Shown here piece after piece: positions 10,941 through 22,334 of a stretch of DNA of 64,000 bases. The position numbers and the translations under genes are program-made. The notes beneath the pieces are model-generated. The model did not search any database, had not been told where the DNA came from, and saw only the letters and a program-made list of their open reading frames with translations. Source of the DNA: Palaemon carinicauda (taxonomy: Eukaryota > Arthropoda > Malacostraca > Decapoda > Palaemonidae); contig NC_090761.1 in assembly GCF_036898095.1 (NCBI RefSeq), positions 44,022,407 to 44,086,406 of the forward strand. The letters are read 5' to 3'. The stretch's first letter is position 1. Each line of letters begins with the position of its first letter.

Positions 10941-12890
10941 CTATTGTGCAGCCACCACAGGGCCGATAGAGAACGTATCGAGCCTCCTGTGTGTCACGTC
11001 TTGCAGGTAGTGGGCCGTGAAGGTGGTCTTACGCCTCCACACCCCAGCTTGCAGGACCTGCGTCACTGAAAAGTTCTTCTTGAAGGCCAGGGATGTAGCC
11101 ACGACCCTGACGTCATGCGCTCTAGGGCGACGTGACGGAGGAGGGTCAGAATTCAAGGCCATATGTATTACCTTGCAAATCCAGGCCGAGATGGTATTTC
11201 TGGTGACCCTCCTCTTCGTCTCCCCGGTGCTCACGAACAAAGCTCGCACCTGGGGGCGAACTGCAGCTGTTCTTTTAAGATACAACCTCAGACTCCTGAC
11301 TGGGCACAGTAGGAGATGGTCTGGGTCATCTGTTACAGAACGGAGACTCGAAACCCGGAAGGAGTCGAATCTTGGGTCCGGCACTCCCGGGTTCAGAGTC
11401 TTGGCAACAAACTCAGGGACGAAGCTGAACATTACCTCCCCCCATCCCCTTGAATGGGCGACGTCGTACGAGAGACCACGAAGCTCACCGACTCGCTTGG
11501 CCGAGGCCAAAGCTAGCAGGAACACCGTCTTCCAGGTAAGGTGGCGATCAGAAGCCTGGCGTAATGGTTCGTAGGGAGGTCTCTTAAGAGACCTGAGAAC
11601 TCGAACCACGTTCCATGGAGGAGGTCTCACTTCCGACTGAGGGCAGGTAAGTTCGTAACTCCGTATCAGGAGAGAAAGTTCCAGTGAGGAGGAAATGTCC
11701 ATTCCTTTAAGCCTGAAGGCAAGACTTAAGGCTGAGCGATAGCCTTTCACTACCGAGACTGAAAGGCGCATTTCCTCCCGCAGATAAACGAGGAACTCCG
11801 CTATTGCTGGTAAAGTGGCATCAAGGGGAGAGATACCCCTTCCACGGCACCAACCACAGAAAACTCGCCACTTCGCCTGGTAGACTCCTGCGGATGACTT
11901 GCACAGGTGGCCAGACAACCTGTTCGCAACTTGTTGCGAAAATCTTCTCTCTGTGAGGAGATGCTGGATAGTCTCCAGGCGTGAAGTCGAAGCGAAGCTA
12001 CGGCTTTGTGGTAGATGTTGGAGTGTGGTTGTTTGAGTAGCTCGCGACGTGGAGGGAGCTCCCTCGGAATCTCCGTGAGGAGTTGCAGAAGGTCCGGGAA
12101 CCATTCTGCATGATGCCATAGCGGAGCTATCAAGATCATTGAGAGATTGACCGATGTTCTGGTCTTGTTGAGTACCCTCCTCATCAGACAGAACGGGGGA
12201 AAGGCGTACACATCGATGTTGTCCCACCGTTGTTGGAAGGCATCCTGCCAGAGAGCCTTGGGGTCCGGGACTGGGGAACAGTACAGCGGGAGCTTGGTGT
12301 TCAGCGCCGTAGCGAACAGATCCACCGTCGGGGAACCCCACAAAGTCAGGACTTTGTTGGCTATCTGAGGATCCAAAGACCACTCGGTACTCACTATCTG
12401 TGTCGCTCTGCTCAGACTGTCGGCGAGCACATTCCTTTTGCCCGGAATGAAGCGAGCCGCTAGTGAAATCGAGTGGACTAAGGACCATCTCAGGATCTCT
12501 ACTGCAAGATGGGATAGCTGTTACAAAAAGGTACCTCCCTGCTTGTTGATATAAGCCACCTCTGTGGTGTTGTCGCTCATCACCACCACAGAGTGGCCCG
12601 CCAGGACTTGGTGGAACTTCTGAAGTGCCAGGAACATGGCCTTCATTTCTAGCAGGTTTATAAGAAGATACTTTTCTGATTCTGACCACAGGCCTGAGGT
12701 CCTGTGGCTCAGAACGTGGGCCCCCCACCCTTTGTTTGATGCGTCCGAAAACAGCATCAAATCTGGGGAAGGGACGAGAAGATCCACTCCCTTTCGTAGA
12801 TTCTCGTCTGCCACCCACCAACTGAGGTTCGCCCGTTCCGCAGGTCCCATAGGGATCAAGGTGTCCGGGGAGTCGTGTCCTCGACTCCAC
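10941..12890 (-). CDS. DIRS tyrosine recombinase (element D)
   Basis: A 649-residue open frame. The recombinase proper is roughly residues 320-649: a core-binding part (VYQAKWRVFCGWCRGRGISP, YLREEMRLSVSVVKGYRSAL), then the catalytic domain with Arg466 (SAKRVGELRGL), His592 and Arg595 (HDVRVVATS), and Tyr628 (TAHYLQDV). The full R...H-x-x-R...Y set is intact, so the enzyme could in principle join or resolve element DNA. The first ~320 residues are Ser/Pro/Arg-rich and overlap RNase H-MT in another frame; it is uncertain that they are translated. The same frame continues upstream to 13856 with a single stop at 12897. Confidence 0.88.
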   Translation of the reverse strand: MESRTRLPGHLDPYGTCGTGEPQLVGGRRESTKGSGSSRPFPRFDAVFGRIKQRVGGPRSEPQDLRPVVRIRKVSSYKPARNEGHVPGTSEVPPSPGGPLCGGDERQHHRGGLYQQAGRYLFVTAIPSCSRDPEMVLSPLDFTSGSLHSGQKECARRQSEQSDTDSEYRVVFGSSDSQQSPDFVGFPDGGSVRYGAEHQAPAVLFPSPGPQGSLAGCLPTTVGQHRCVRLSPVLSDEEGTQQDQNIGQSLNDLDSSAMASCRMVPGPSATPHGDSEGAPSTSRATQTTTLQHLPQSRSFASTSRLETIQHLLTERRFSQQVANRLSGHLCKSSAGVYQAKWRVFCGWCRGRGISPLDATLPAIAEFLVYLREEMRLSVSVVKGYRSALSLAFRLKGMDISSSLELSLLIRSYELTCPQSEVRPPPWNVVRVLRSLKRPPYEPLRQASDRHLTWKTVFLLALASAKRVGELRGLSYDVAHSRGWGEVMFSFVPEFVAKTLNPGVPDPRFDSFRVSSLRSVTDDPDHLLLCPVRSLRLYLKRTAAVRPQVRALFVSTGETKRRVTRNTISAWICKVIHMALNSDPPPSRRPRAHDVRVVATSLAFKKNFSVTQVLQAGVWRRKTTFTAHYLQDVTHRRLDTFSIGPVVAAQ

Positions 12891-13846
12891 CGAGACTTAA
12901 GTCGCCACTGGAGGGATCTCATCCTGAAGCGACTGTTGGGAACGAGACGGGTCAGAGAGGAGAGGTGGCCGAGGAGACGAAGCCACGATTGGGCTGGGAG
13001 TTCTTCTCGATTGAGGAAAGGTCTCGCAACCTTCCTCAGCCTTGCTATCCTTTCGTCTGATGGGAAGGCTTTGTGGAGATTGGTGTCTATGACCATGCCT
13101 AGATATACCAGTTTCTGAGAGGGCTGCAGGGAAGACTTCTCGAGATTTACCACGATACCAAGATCCTGGCAAACTTAAAGGAGTCTGTCTCGGTGGTGAA
13201 GAAGGGTTGCCTCCGAGTCCGCTAGGATCAGCCAGTCGTCCAGATACCGAAGGAGACGGATGCCGATCCTGTGGGCCCACGAAGAGATGATGGTGAATAC
13301 TCTGGTGAACACCTGAGAAGCTGTGGAGAGACCGAAACACAGCACCTTGATCTGGCAGATCTTGTTGTCTAGGCAAAATCTCAGGTACTTCCTTAAAGAC
13401 GGATGGATTGGGATCTGGAAGTACGCGTCCTTCGGGTCCAGTGTACACATGAAGTCTAGTGGTCTCACCACAAGTCTGACCGTGTCTGCCGTCTCCATGC
13501 TGAACGGAGTCTGCTTGACAAACCCGTTCAGGGTCGAGAGGTGGATGACTGGTCTCCAGCCTCCAGACGCCTTTCTCACAAGAAAGAGTCGACTGTAGAA
13601 GCCTGGGGACCCGTCTACAACCTCCTGGAGAGCGTCCTTCTCCAACATGGTCTGGACTTCGGCCCGGAGGGCCTGCCCTTTTGCCGATCCCATGGCAAAA
13701 GAGCTCAACGACACTGGATTCACTGTCAGGGGAGGTTGAGAGGCTGTGAACGGGACGTGATAACCTAGAGTGATCACAGAGATCGTCCAGGCATCCGCCC
13801 CGAGTTGCTGCCACCTTGTCACGCAACTCTGTAGGCATCCCCTCAC
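11801..13846 (-). pseudogene. Reverse transcriptase-RNase H-MT of element D (two stops)
   Basis: RT reads from 13846 (GADAWTISVITLGYHVPF) through the metal-binding Asp in TLDPKDAYFQIPIHP to LLRYLDDWLIL, then a TAA near 13175 where D' is open. The second part (12521-13153) covers the RT thumb and RNase H with LMLFSDASNKGWGAH, the Glu in NLLEMKAMFLALQ and the Asp in VVMSDNTTEVAYINKQGG, ending at a second stop near 12521. The third part (11801-12430) holds the RNase H end (MLADSLSRATQIVS) and the Dam-like tail (TVDLFATALNTKLP, VYAFPPFCLM). Only stop codons break it, so it died recently. Confidence 0.85.
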
Positions 13847-13886
13847 TGGTGGACATGCAGGGGGATTGCCAACCCTAGCGCTTCCG

Positions 13887-16800
13887 GACTCAGCTGGTAC
13901 CTCTAGGGTTTTTGCTTCCCCTGGTGGACTTCTTGCCCCTTCTGCTCTTGGCAGGAAAGGGCTTAGACACCTTGGGCTTCGCTGTGGTCGTCTTCTTTGT
14001 GTCCTTAGCCGGACGGGGCTGCTGGACTGCTGGAGGTTTGTAGGGCCTCGATGTCAGGGCCCTGTGGATGAGGGAAACCTGGTTGGATTTCCTCCACCTC
14101 TCAGCAGTGAGCTCCACGTCCTTAGGCTCAAACAGGCTCTTACCGAGAACGGAAGAGTGTCTGAGCCTGCTAGCCTCTGCACTGGGGACCTTATGATGGA
14201 ACCTCTCGGCCACGGCGTCCCGATGCTTGAGGATCGTATTGGCCCACAAGGTCGAGACTTGGTGGGCCAGAAACCCAATGGTCCGTGTGCCCGAGAGTAG
14301 AAAGGTTTCCAGCGCTTTCCTGGTGCTTTCTTTGGAGAGGTCCCCGGACCGCGCCAGGATGCCCAGAGACCCCAGCCAGATGTCGAGCCACGAAGTTGCC
14401 TGCATGGCACACTTGGTGGCCTTCTCCTGGCTTAGGATCTCAGTGGCTGAAAAGGACACGTGCCGGTTGGAGAGTCTCTCAAGAGGGACTCCCCCAGTGA
14501 GTTCTTCCACGGAGTGGTGTAAGGGAAGACTCAGACAAGACTCCTCGAGGATCTCGAAGTACCTCCTCTGGTGGACTCGAGGAGGAGCGAGGAGCTTGTT
14601 ACTGGCACTCGATCTGCTGGAGAAGGCAAGCTCAGAGAGATGGCCCTCGACCTTGTCCCTGGCACTCTTCATCCCCTGAGACCAGGGCAAAGCTGCACTG
14701 GCCCTAGAGGCTTTCTGGGTGCCGTAGACGCGGTCCAGGACCTATTCCTTCCCTTCACGAGGTGGGGCCTCAGGGTCTGGGATCCCACTGAGGTTCCTCA
14801 TGAGGGTCAGGACTTGCCAGAACGCGTGTTCTGACTCCTGGTGCTCTCCTCCCGAAGGACTGGCAGTCAAGTCTCCCGTCCCCAGTGGCTCTTCCTGGGG
14901 GGACGCGTGGATTTCCTCGACGGCTCTAGACGGTTCCTGCCTGATCCTCGCTGACGATTTGGGAATCGTCTTAGAGTCCTTAGGCTCCCTCCTGGGCGGG
15001 ATACAGGACTCGAGCAGCAAAGGGGGCAGGCTCTTCTCCACCTCTGGACGAGAAGACCTCTCAGGGAGAGGCGGAGCTTCTCCCATTGGTGCGATGGGGG
15101 AGTGGTCCGGCTCATCCGACTCTCCTGAGGAGGGTAATCCTCCTCTGCAGGGGAGGGAGAGAAGGTCTGGAGGGGAGAAGGAGCCTTGCGCAAGGATCTG
15201 CGCCGAGACAGAATAGGCCTCGGAGGAGGTTCCACGGGAGAGACTCCTCTCTTCCTCTTCAGGGGGGAGGAAGCTGCCGCTGGTTTGTGGCCCGAATCAG
15301 AGAGGGCGGGCTTAATAGCCTGCACAAGGGCTCTGACTAGGGCGCCGAACCAGGGCTGCTGTCTGACACCCCCTCTGGAGGGAAAGGGATCGAGGGATCC
15401 CTAGGAGGAGTCGACAAACGAGGGTTTGCCTGCAGGGCTGAAAGAGAAGAGTCCCTAGACCTGTCCAGGAAGCGCCCCTCCTCCGGCGGGCGCGCTGGTC
15501 TGCGCTTGCGGGGAGGGGAATGCGATGAAGAAGTGTCCGCCTGGCGGCGCTCGCGCTGGGGCTCGTGTGCCGGGCCCTGGTCAGGCTCGCGCGTGAATGG
15601 TTGGCGCGATACTGGAATCTCGCGCGGGCAGGGGCGGGCGTAATGGCGCGCAGGCGGGGATTCAGGAGCGATGGTGCGATAGCGCAGGCGTGTGGGTGCG
15701 CAGCAGCTGGAGCGGGAACGTGGTCCCGAGAGCGCGTAGGCGATGGCAAGGGCGTATGGCGAGCAGGAGCCGGCGCAGGAGGCGGCCGAACGCGCGGGCG
15801 CGCAGCGACCTGGTGCGGCCCCGAAGGGCGCGAGATAACGGGGGCACCTGAGCCCATGTCCGGAAGAATTGGCCGAGGGCGCGTTAGTGCTGGAGCAGGG
15901 TCGCGAGCGACCTGGATGACGCATTGGCGCGGAGGTTGGCGCTGGTCGGATAAGACCGGCATGCTCGCCTGTGGGCGCGCATGGAGCGCATCAGGATGCG
16001 GTCGCACCGGAGTGTGTTGTTGCGGCGGCCGCGCAGGGAGCGCCGTTGGATGAGGGCGCTCTAGTGTATGCTGAAGGGCTACCTTGGTCGCCTTGAATAC
16101 AGGAACGGGGCGTGTAGCAGGAACAGGGCGCGTCACCGGAGCGTCGTGCGCGGTTGCATCATATGCAAGCTCGCGTGGTCTGGAGGGAGAGCCCAGAGGC
16201 GGCCGTGAGCGCCCGTGCGCTAACTTGGGAGCCTTCTGGGCGACGCGCTGAGATGTCGTAGCGCGTTGGTGAGCGCGTGGGCGCTGGAGCTGGAACCGCG
16301 CATGGATGCGTGTCGCGTGTCTCCCCAGACGGGCGCGACGAGTCCGTAGGAACCTGTGGGCGCCTGTGCGCCAGCTTACGTGCCTCCTGGACCGCGCGCG
16401 ACGATGCACGAACTGGTGGGCGCGTGAGCGCAGGTGGCCGCTGGGGCACCGGTGGACGCGTATGCGCAGGTGAGCGCAGGAGCACCGTATCAGGAACTGC
16501 TGTTGGGCGCGTTAGCGCAGGTGGCCGCTGGGGCACCGGTGGGCGCGTATGCGCAGGTGAGCGCTGGAGCGCCGTATCAGGAACTGCTGGTGGGCGCGTA
16601 TTGGCAGGTGAGCGGTGGCGCGCTATCTCAGGAACTGCTGGAGGGCGCCGGGGCGCCGAAGGGCATGGGCGCGCAGGGGGACCCTGGCGCTTAACAGAAA
16701 CAGTGGCGTGAACGCCTGAGGGTGAGCGCCAAGGCGCTAGGTTAGGAACAGCAGCGTCAGCAGCAGGCGAGCGCTCAGGCGGTGCCTGGCGCTTGAGGGC

Positions 16801-17924
16801 AAGAGGCGCAGTATTGTGCTCAAGACCCTTCAGCCCCAAAGGGCCCAGAGACTGCGCAGTGGCAGTATGAGGTGGCGCGTCACGCGCATCAGGAACTCTG
16901 GAAGTGGATGGTCTGGGCGACAGGTCACAATGTCCCGAAGGACGACCATCCTCCGAAGGGGATCGCGAACGATCCCCGGAGAGGTCTAGGTTAGTAGCTG
17001 GCAGGACTGGAGAACGGCGAGTCGTCTCCGCAGAGGACTGTGGTGACGACGAGCCAAAGAGGCGCCTCTTAACCCCCTTGTAAAGGGGAAGGAAGGCCTC
17101 TACGGCGAAGGGGAGGACGAGCCTTCCGCCTTATACGCCCACGAGGGGCCGTGGGATCAGCAAGCTGACCACCGATGGGCCTACGAAGAGGAGTCTCTGT
17201 AAGCAAACTCCCCCGAGGAGGAGAATTGCCGGCAGGAGAGACCGTGGGACTTAAGATCCTCCCTCGAAGGATGTTCGGGGGGAGAGTCTATGCCTTCAGC
17301 TACCTCAGCCACAGGAACGGGAGTTTGGCTAGACCCACGAGATGTCTCCGTCACAACAACGTCAACCACAGACAGAGGATCTATCTCCGCTGTAGTTGGC
17401 GATTGTTTGACGGCTGCACCCAGTTTGATCATGTCAAACAGGGCTTCCATGGAGGGCGAACCCTGCAGCCCCAAGGAAGCCCAAAGCTGCAATAAATCAT
17501 TGTTAGACACAAAATCTTCCTCCAGGGGAGGAGGGGCAGCTGCCTCGCTATGGGAGGCAACTACCTCTCCCGCACCCCGGGATCGGTCAATAGCACAGCG
17601 GTCTACGCTACTACTCGCCGGCCTCTTGGAAGAGGCCGCTTGAGGGGGAGCTTCGGAGGAGGAAAGGGCAACGGAGGAAGAAGTCCTGGAATTTTCTCTC
17701 TTCAGAGAAGCCTCTGAAGGAGAAAGATCCCTTTTGGCCTTCTTCTTATGGCGCTGGGCAAACCTCTCCCACTGGGAGGTAGACCACTCCCTACATTCAA
17801 TACATACATTACCACTATCACACCGTTGGCCCCTACAGTGAGGACACAAGGTGTGGGGATCAGTGTCGACCGCCGACATAAAGGTCCCACAAGGGCAGCC
17901 AGGAACTCCAGGGCAAGTACGCAT
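13887..17924 (-). pseudogene. gag-like structural protein of element D (frameshifted)
   Basis: The probable start is the ATG at 17924 (MRTCPGVPGCPCGTF), followed by the zinc-ribbon motif LCPHCRGQRCDSGN...CIECREW. A 3' splice-like site (TTTTTCTTTTCCGCAG) lies about 20 bases upstream. The first block ends at 17181. The middle (about 15440-16850) is a GC-rich Pro/Arg/Ala repeat region, open on minus at 16159-16839 and 15312-16409. The next block holds SPLKRKRGVSP (shared with D'), and the C-terminal block 13890-14690 has a conserved helical domain and a Lys-rich tail (AKSRRGKKSTRGSKNPRG). Frame changes at several points break the gene. Confidence 0.75.
15440..16850 (-). repeat. GC-rich repetitive insert within gag of D
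   Basis: It is dominated by GGGCGCG and GAGCGC words. An 87-bp unit (29 residues) repeats around 16434-16610; the word CCGTATCAGGAACTGCTG recurs at about 16486 and 16573. On the minus strand it reads as Pro/Ala/Arg-rich repeats such as PPAVPDTALQRSPAHTRPPV. The 63.2-64.0 kb gag part visible in D' shows no such block, but that copy is cut by the window end. Confidence 0.8.
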
Positions 17925-18039
17925 AACGGCAGAGGCCAACTTCAGTCACACTGCGGAAAAGAAAAAGCAAAAAGACAGATTAATTATGGCAGTCAAAGCG
18001 AGGGAGAGCACAGACAGGTCTGTTCTCTACCCGAGCCAA

Positions 18040-18194
18040 AAGTAAAGTCAGCCTTTCACCGGTGTGTGTGGGGGTGGGGGGAGCTAGCTACCCCTCCCTA
18101 CCCCCCGCTAACTAGCGGCGGGGTAGGAAACCCTCGTTAAAACTTTTATGGCTCGTCATTCAGCTACGCCAAAGTAATTACCCCATGTAAATAG
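18040..18194. repeat. Right inverted terminal repeat of D
   Basis: Partner of 10147-10309. Transcription of the element runs leftward from here. Confidence 0.88.
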
Positions 18195-18223
18195 CGTGGT
18201 TTGTATTTCAGTTACGGAACAAA

Positions 18224-19011
18224 TTATGATTAGTAGATGTCAATGACTGTTTGTATCATATTTAGTAAATTCTCTGCTGTATCAGTGATGGATTTGCTTA
18301 TGTTCTCCTTTCTTATTCTCAGCATTTTTTTTATTTTTGTCTCATCAATGATGGAATTCTATAAAAAAAAAATCTACCATATTCAATAGAGTTGGAACTG
18401 TAATCCTTATCACAATAAGGATAATCTATATAATTCTTAAAGATGCAAAAAATAAACTATGAAACAATATTTAAATAATAAAATATTACTGCAGTATTTT
18501 GATACTTAGAAGCTACAAGTACTGTGCAAGCATCTGATACTTAGCTAGAAGTTACATAGCTAATAAAAAAAAAAAAAAAAAAAAATCTTAACTACTGTCA
18601 TACTCTTACTGCTGGGCAGAAACTGCTCCCGGTGGTCTACGGGAATGACTCAATCTCCTCAACTCATTCTAAAGTAGTCGTTAAAGACATGTACATATTA
18701 ACTATTATATATCACTATTTTTAGGGAGGAGGGGAGGGAATTAGGTGATTATTAGATTATCAAAATATTGAAATTGTTTCATTCTAATGAATGTTACCTG
18801 TAGGTCAAATTGCTACTATCTGCAACCTTGTAAACAAAATTGTAGAATAATCTCTCCAGACATTAGGAATAGCTCTCCAGGAACCATACAGGATGGAAAC
18901 ATTACAAGATTTCATGAGACTAAACCCACACTCTGGGGCTCAGGAACTCACTTAACTCAAGGTCCTATACAAATTACGTTGACATCACGTTTCATACAAA
19001 TATTTTAGTTA
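18224..19011. other. Intron spacer with a poly(A) tract
   Basis: AT-rich DNA with no recognised exon. An uninterrupted A21 run lies at 18565-18585. It could be a retroposed tail, but no coding or SINE body was recognised next to it. Confidence 0.45.
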
Positions 19012-19084
19012 TAGGTAGTCGTCGACTTACGACTGTTTGACTTTATGACAACTTTTTCCTTGTAATGAGGTCACAAGTCTGTTG

Positions 19085-20030
19085 GAAATAGAACACTAAT
19101 AGGACAACTATTTCCTTAGAAATAATCCATTTTCTTGTATAAAAATGAATTAATTTATTTTGGTAAGTTAGTATTTTCTATTATTGATATTATACAGTAT
19201 TTATTCTACATAAAAATATATTAAGAAAGCTTTTAATACCTGCTGATTTCATATCATATGTCTGGTGACGTCATACTTGAGGAAGTCCTGGAAAAAGACC
19301 GGGCAAATCGAGTAATTTCCTTTTAATAAGCTATTGATTAATGTTAGTAGACACATAATCAAAATATCAAATAACGATACAATGTACTTCAGGGATCTGT
19401 ATCGGTTGTTAGGATTACTACTCGGTGTAAATTTTACTATACAACTAGAACAGAATCTCATATTTTACACGGGTTTCATTTTCTTATGTTTCATCTCTGA
19501 TAGTCGATTGTTTTTTATCTAATGAAAGTACACTAATAAGACAAATATTTTCTTAAAGTAATATATTTTTTTGTACAGTATCAAAATGAATTACTGTACT
19601 TTTGCGGGGTAAGTTAGTAGGTTATTTAATTTTAAGCAAGAAAAAGAAACTGGTTTTACATATTTTGCAAGTCATTCTTTCATGATATGTCTGGTGATGT
19701 CATATTTCAGGCAGAAGGCGAGTGGCAAATTGAGCGATTTCCTTTCGATTAGTTATTGACTAATCTTATTATCCTAATTATAGAACAATGAGTAATGATA
19801 CCAAGTATTTCAGTGGTTTCTGTCAGCTGTTATGAGTAGCCAACAGTACTATTTACCATAAATTTAAGATAAGTACTGCAAGTCTGGTGATGTCATTTTT
19901 CTGGTGGAAGGCGAGCCTGCAAATTGAGTGATATCTTTTTGATACTTTACCGAATAATATTAGTATTCCCATTATCGAAACATTGTGGAACGATATTGAG
20001 TATACTGTATCTAATAATGTCTAAAGAGAA
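19085..20030. repeat. Diverged tandem repeat, about 430-bp unit
   Basis: Blocks recur: CACTAATA(G/A)GACAA at 19091 and 19528, and GTCTGGTGA(C/T)GTCAT at about 19259, 19688 and 19882. Units 1 and 2 are about 430-438 bp apart; the third is a shorter partial copy. A separate ~370-bp direct repeat (CATATTGGTGTTGATGTAA) follows at about 20125 and 20493. Confidence 0.65.
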
Positions 20031-20517
20031 ATCCTGTGCAGAAAGAGAGAGAGAAAACAACGTATTCATATAACTAATAATAACGGCTATAAACAAAGTA
20101 TATGAAAACTATGATATCCTATAACATATTGGTGTTGATGTAAGAGAAGATAGTTTGTATAAGTTAAGAAATTATATAAACATTACTACTTGTAATTCGT
20201 TTGTGCGCATAATCACAATACAGTAGTAGGACCTTGAGATCAGCTGATAACTACCAAAAATAATACAAAGGTAATTGTTGATTATTGAAATGCTTCCGAA
20301 ATTGAAAAATAAAATACAAATATGCTTTAATAAATCACAATTAAATACAAATGTCTAAAGAAATATGAAGTAATAATAAACTAAAAATTAATTGCTGTAT
20401 GGAGCATTAAAAATGAACTACTCGTGAGAATGTATTCGCATGATAACTAATAATATGTCTATAAATTAAGTGTATAAAAACTATATTCTATAACATATTG
20501 GTGTTGATGTAATATTC

Positions 20518-20918
20518 ATTTCTGGGGCGGCCTGTGACGGCCGGTGAAAGGTCCTTCTTTGTACCTTTCCTAATATAAATCTTCCAAATATACTAGAGAA
20601 AGATAAAAGCATGGAATGCAGAGGTTACAACCCTCGCGCGAACACCTTGTAGGTGTCGTGTATTTAACAAAGGCGTGCGAAAACCACTATTCACAGGCTG
20701 CCTTCCATTTAGATAATCCCTTCATCAATGGGGAGGGCCGTGACAGGCCCTAGAGAACATAGTTGAACTACCCCACCGACACCTACCACGCGCGCCCTCT
20801 AGGACATCCTTCTGTTTTTGGACTTGCCCGCAAGTTGAGTGTTTTTTTGCACAGTGTTTTTCGAAGTGCTTCTCGTTAATTCAACATGACTGACGTTGCT
20901 ACTTCACCCTTACCAATG
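20518..20918 (+). repeat. Solo DIRS-like terminal repeat with leader ORF
   Basis: It begins ATTTCTGGGGCGGCCTGTGA, followed by a TATACTAGAGAAAG block, matching the order in the element C terminal repeat (ATTTCTGGGCG, CCTGTGCCGCCCAGTG, then TATACCAGAGAAA). It ends in a short open reading frame at 20886 (MTDVATSPLPMLST) like the leader peptides of A, B and C. No internal genes follow. It is a fourth DIRS family represented only by its 5' end. Confidence 0.6.
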
Positions 20919-21811
20919 TTAAGTACCATAGTTTGTTTTGACAGCTTATTGCAGTACCGGGCATTTGTTCTGTTTCCAGTATTGTGGTTTTTAGTTTTGG
21001 AAGCGATTGATCTGCCTCGGTATCGGCAGCCATTTTGGGTTATGTTCGCTTCGGTAAATTTTCAAGTTATTATTGCCCATCTAGTACTCTGTCATCTAGG
21101 TTATATCACTTACGTTTTATGACCATTTGTATTATCATTAATTATTATTAGTTTTTACTATGGTATTTATTTGCTAGCAAGTCCAATTTGGACCTACGAA
21201 GAATAGCGATTTAGTCTTTGTTAGTTGTGTACTCGCCTCAGGAAGTATGGTAGCAGGACCTTGAGATCAGCTGATCGCAACAAAATGTAAACAAATAATA
21301 AATTGTAGAAACTTTACTGTTTAAGTTCGACATACGTCCCGATCAAGTTATGACGCGTCTCTTAGTCCCTATCTCATTCTTAAGTCAACCATTACCTGTA
21401 TACTGTTAGGTTTCACTTTTTAAAGTTTCAGATACAGTATACTGTACAATAGTCTCTCTGCTATTACAGGCGGTACGATCCAGCCCTCTGCAATACCTGA
21501 ACAATCACAAAATAGATACAGTAATCTATGGTATATTTCAGACAAGTATTAAAATATTGAAATACCGTATTTCCCATCTCATAAGACGCTACATTTAGCT
21601 AAGGAAATTAAGGTTTTTAAAACCTATCATAGCAGCAATTCCCAGTCAGTAATTCTACATTGTGATTTTTCATTTGGCATAATAAATTTTCATATTTCGG
21701 GTGTAATTATGAAATGTAATAAGTAAATATCAATTAGCCGTACATTTGTTAACCCAATTTTATTATATAACGGATTTTGAGCGAAGCGAAAAATCTATTT
21801 TTGGGTAAGAT

Positions 21812-22147
21812 AGCCATGTCGTCCTGATGGAAGTTCCTTAAAGGCAGCTTCCTAGGGTATATTACAACTACAGCGATATTCCCAGAGAATTTACCTTCAG
21901 GTACCCAGAATTCTAACTCCTGGAGCGAGTATCCCTAAAAAAGACCTTAGGGATATCGTAAATATCAGTGGACGTATTCTTGACACGCCTCATAGCAATC
22001 TATACCCCGAATAGAGTTAACACTTCGTAGGGGTAAAATGGCAAGAAAACGAAAACGATAAGAAAGGGGGGAGCCGTTCATAAGGCACCCCCCCTCTCCG
22101 CTTCGAAAGCGTGCCCTGCGCCGCTCACGGCGCCATCTGTATTCCTT
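21812..22147. repeat. Left inverted terminal repeat of A
   Basis: 336 bp, nearly identical to the complement of 30188-30522. The near identity indicates a young insertion. Confidence 0.92.
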
Positions 22148-22241
22148 GTAGCGATACACGAGGTGCTACAGATACTGTATGTAGGGAGGGGTCCTACTAT
22201 CCTTTTCACTCATATTTATTTTGAAAAGGAGCAGGGCGGGT

Positions 22242-22334
22242 CCATCAGGACGACATGGCTATCTTACCCAAAAATAGATTTTTCGCTTCGCTCAAAATCC
22301 GTTTTTTGGGCTCAAGCCATGTCGTCCTGATGGA
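22242..22334. repeat. Internal complementary region of A
   Basis: The left half is complementary to the left tip (to CTCAAAATCCGTT). The right half (TTTTGGGCTCAAGCCATGTC) is complementary to the right tip. It fixes the element ends at 21771 and about 30533. Confidence 0.92.

Larger units (their letters stand above)
10098..18223 (-). mobile_element. DIRS-like retrotransposon D (full length, decayed)
   Basis: About 8.1 kb. The tips are ATGACAAATTCG on the left and the complement of TTTGTTCCGTAAC on the right. It has inverted repeats at 10147-10309 and 18040-18194 and an internal complementary region at 10354-10456, next to the 3' (left) repeat. Genes on the minus strand are gag (broken), RT-RNase H-MT (stops) and an intact recombinase. 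D' at 58753 onward is a second copy of the same family, similar over all genes. The gag of D contains a long GC-rich repetitive insertion. Confidence 0.92.
19012..21398. mobile_element. Tigger-like non-autonomous element with internal tandem repeats
   Basis: The left end TAGGTAGTCGTCGACTTACG is followed by a second GACTTTATGACA. The right end, read inverted from 21398, is CAGGTAATGGTTGACTTAAG. Both are flanked by TA. This end type is common among pogo/Tigger-derived repeats. No transposase was found. The interior holds diverged tandem repeats (19085-20510) and a solo DIRS end (20518-20918). The ends are diverged from each other, so the assignment is moderate. Confidence 0.5.

Noticed and set aside
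15312..16839. Long open frames on the + strand across the GC-rich block (for example 15565-16053)
   Set aside because: They are side effects of the very high GC content, which removes stop codons in all frames. The gag gene lies on the minus strand.
20886..21122. 78-codon hydrophobic open frame as a host membrane protein
   Set aside because: It starts at the DIRS leader ORF, and after the first dozen codons shows no conserved features. The downstream part is AT-rich, so hydrophobic residues are expected.
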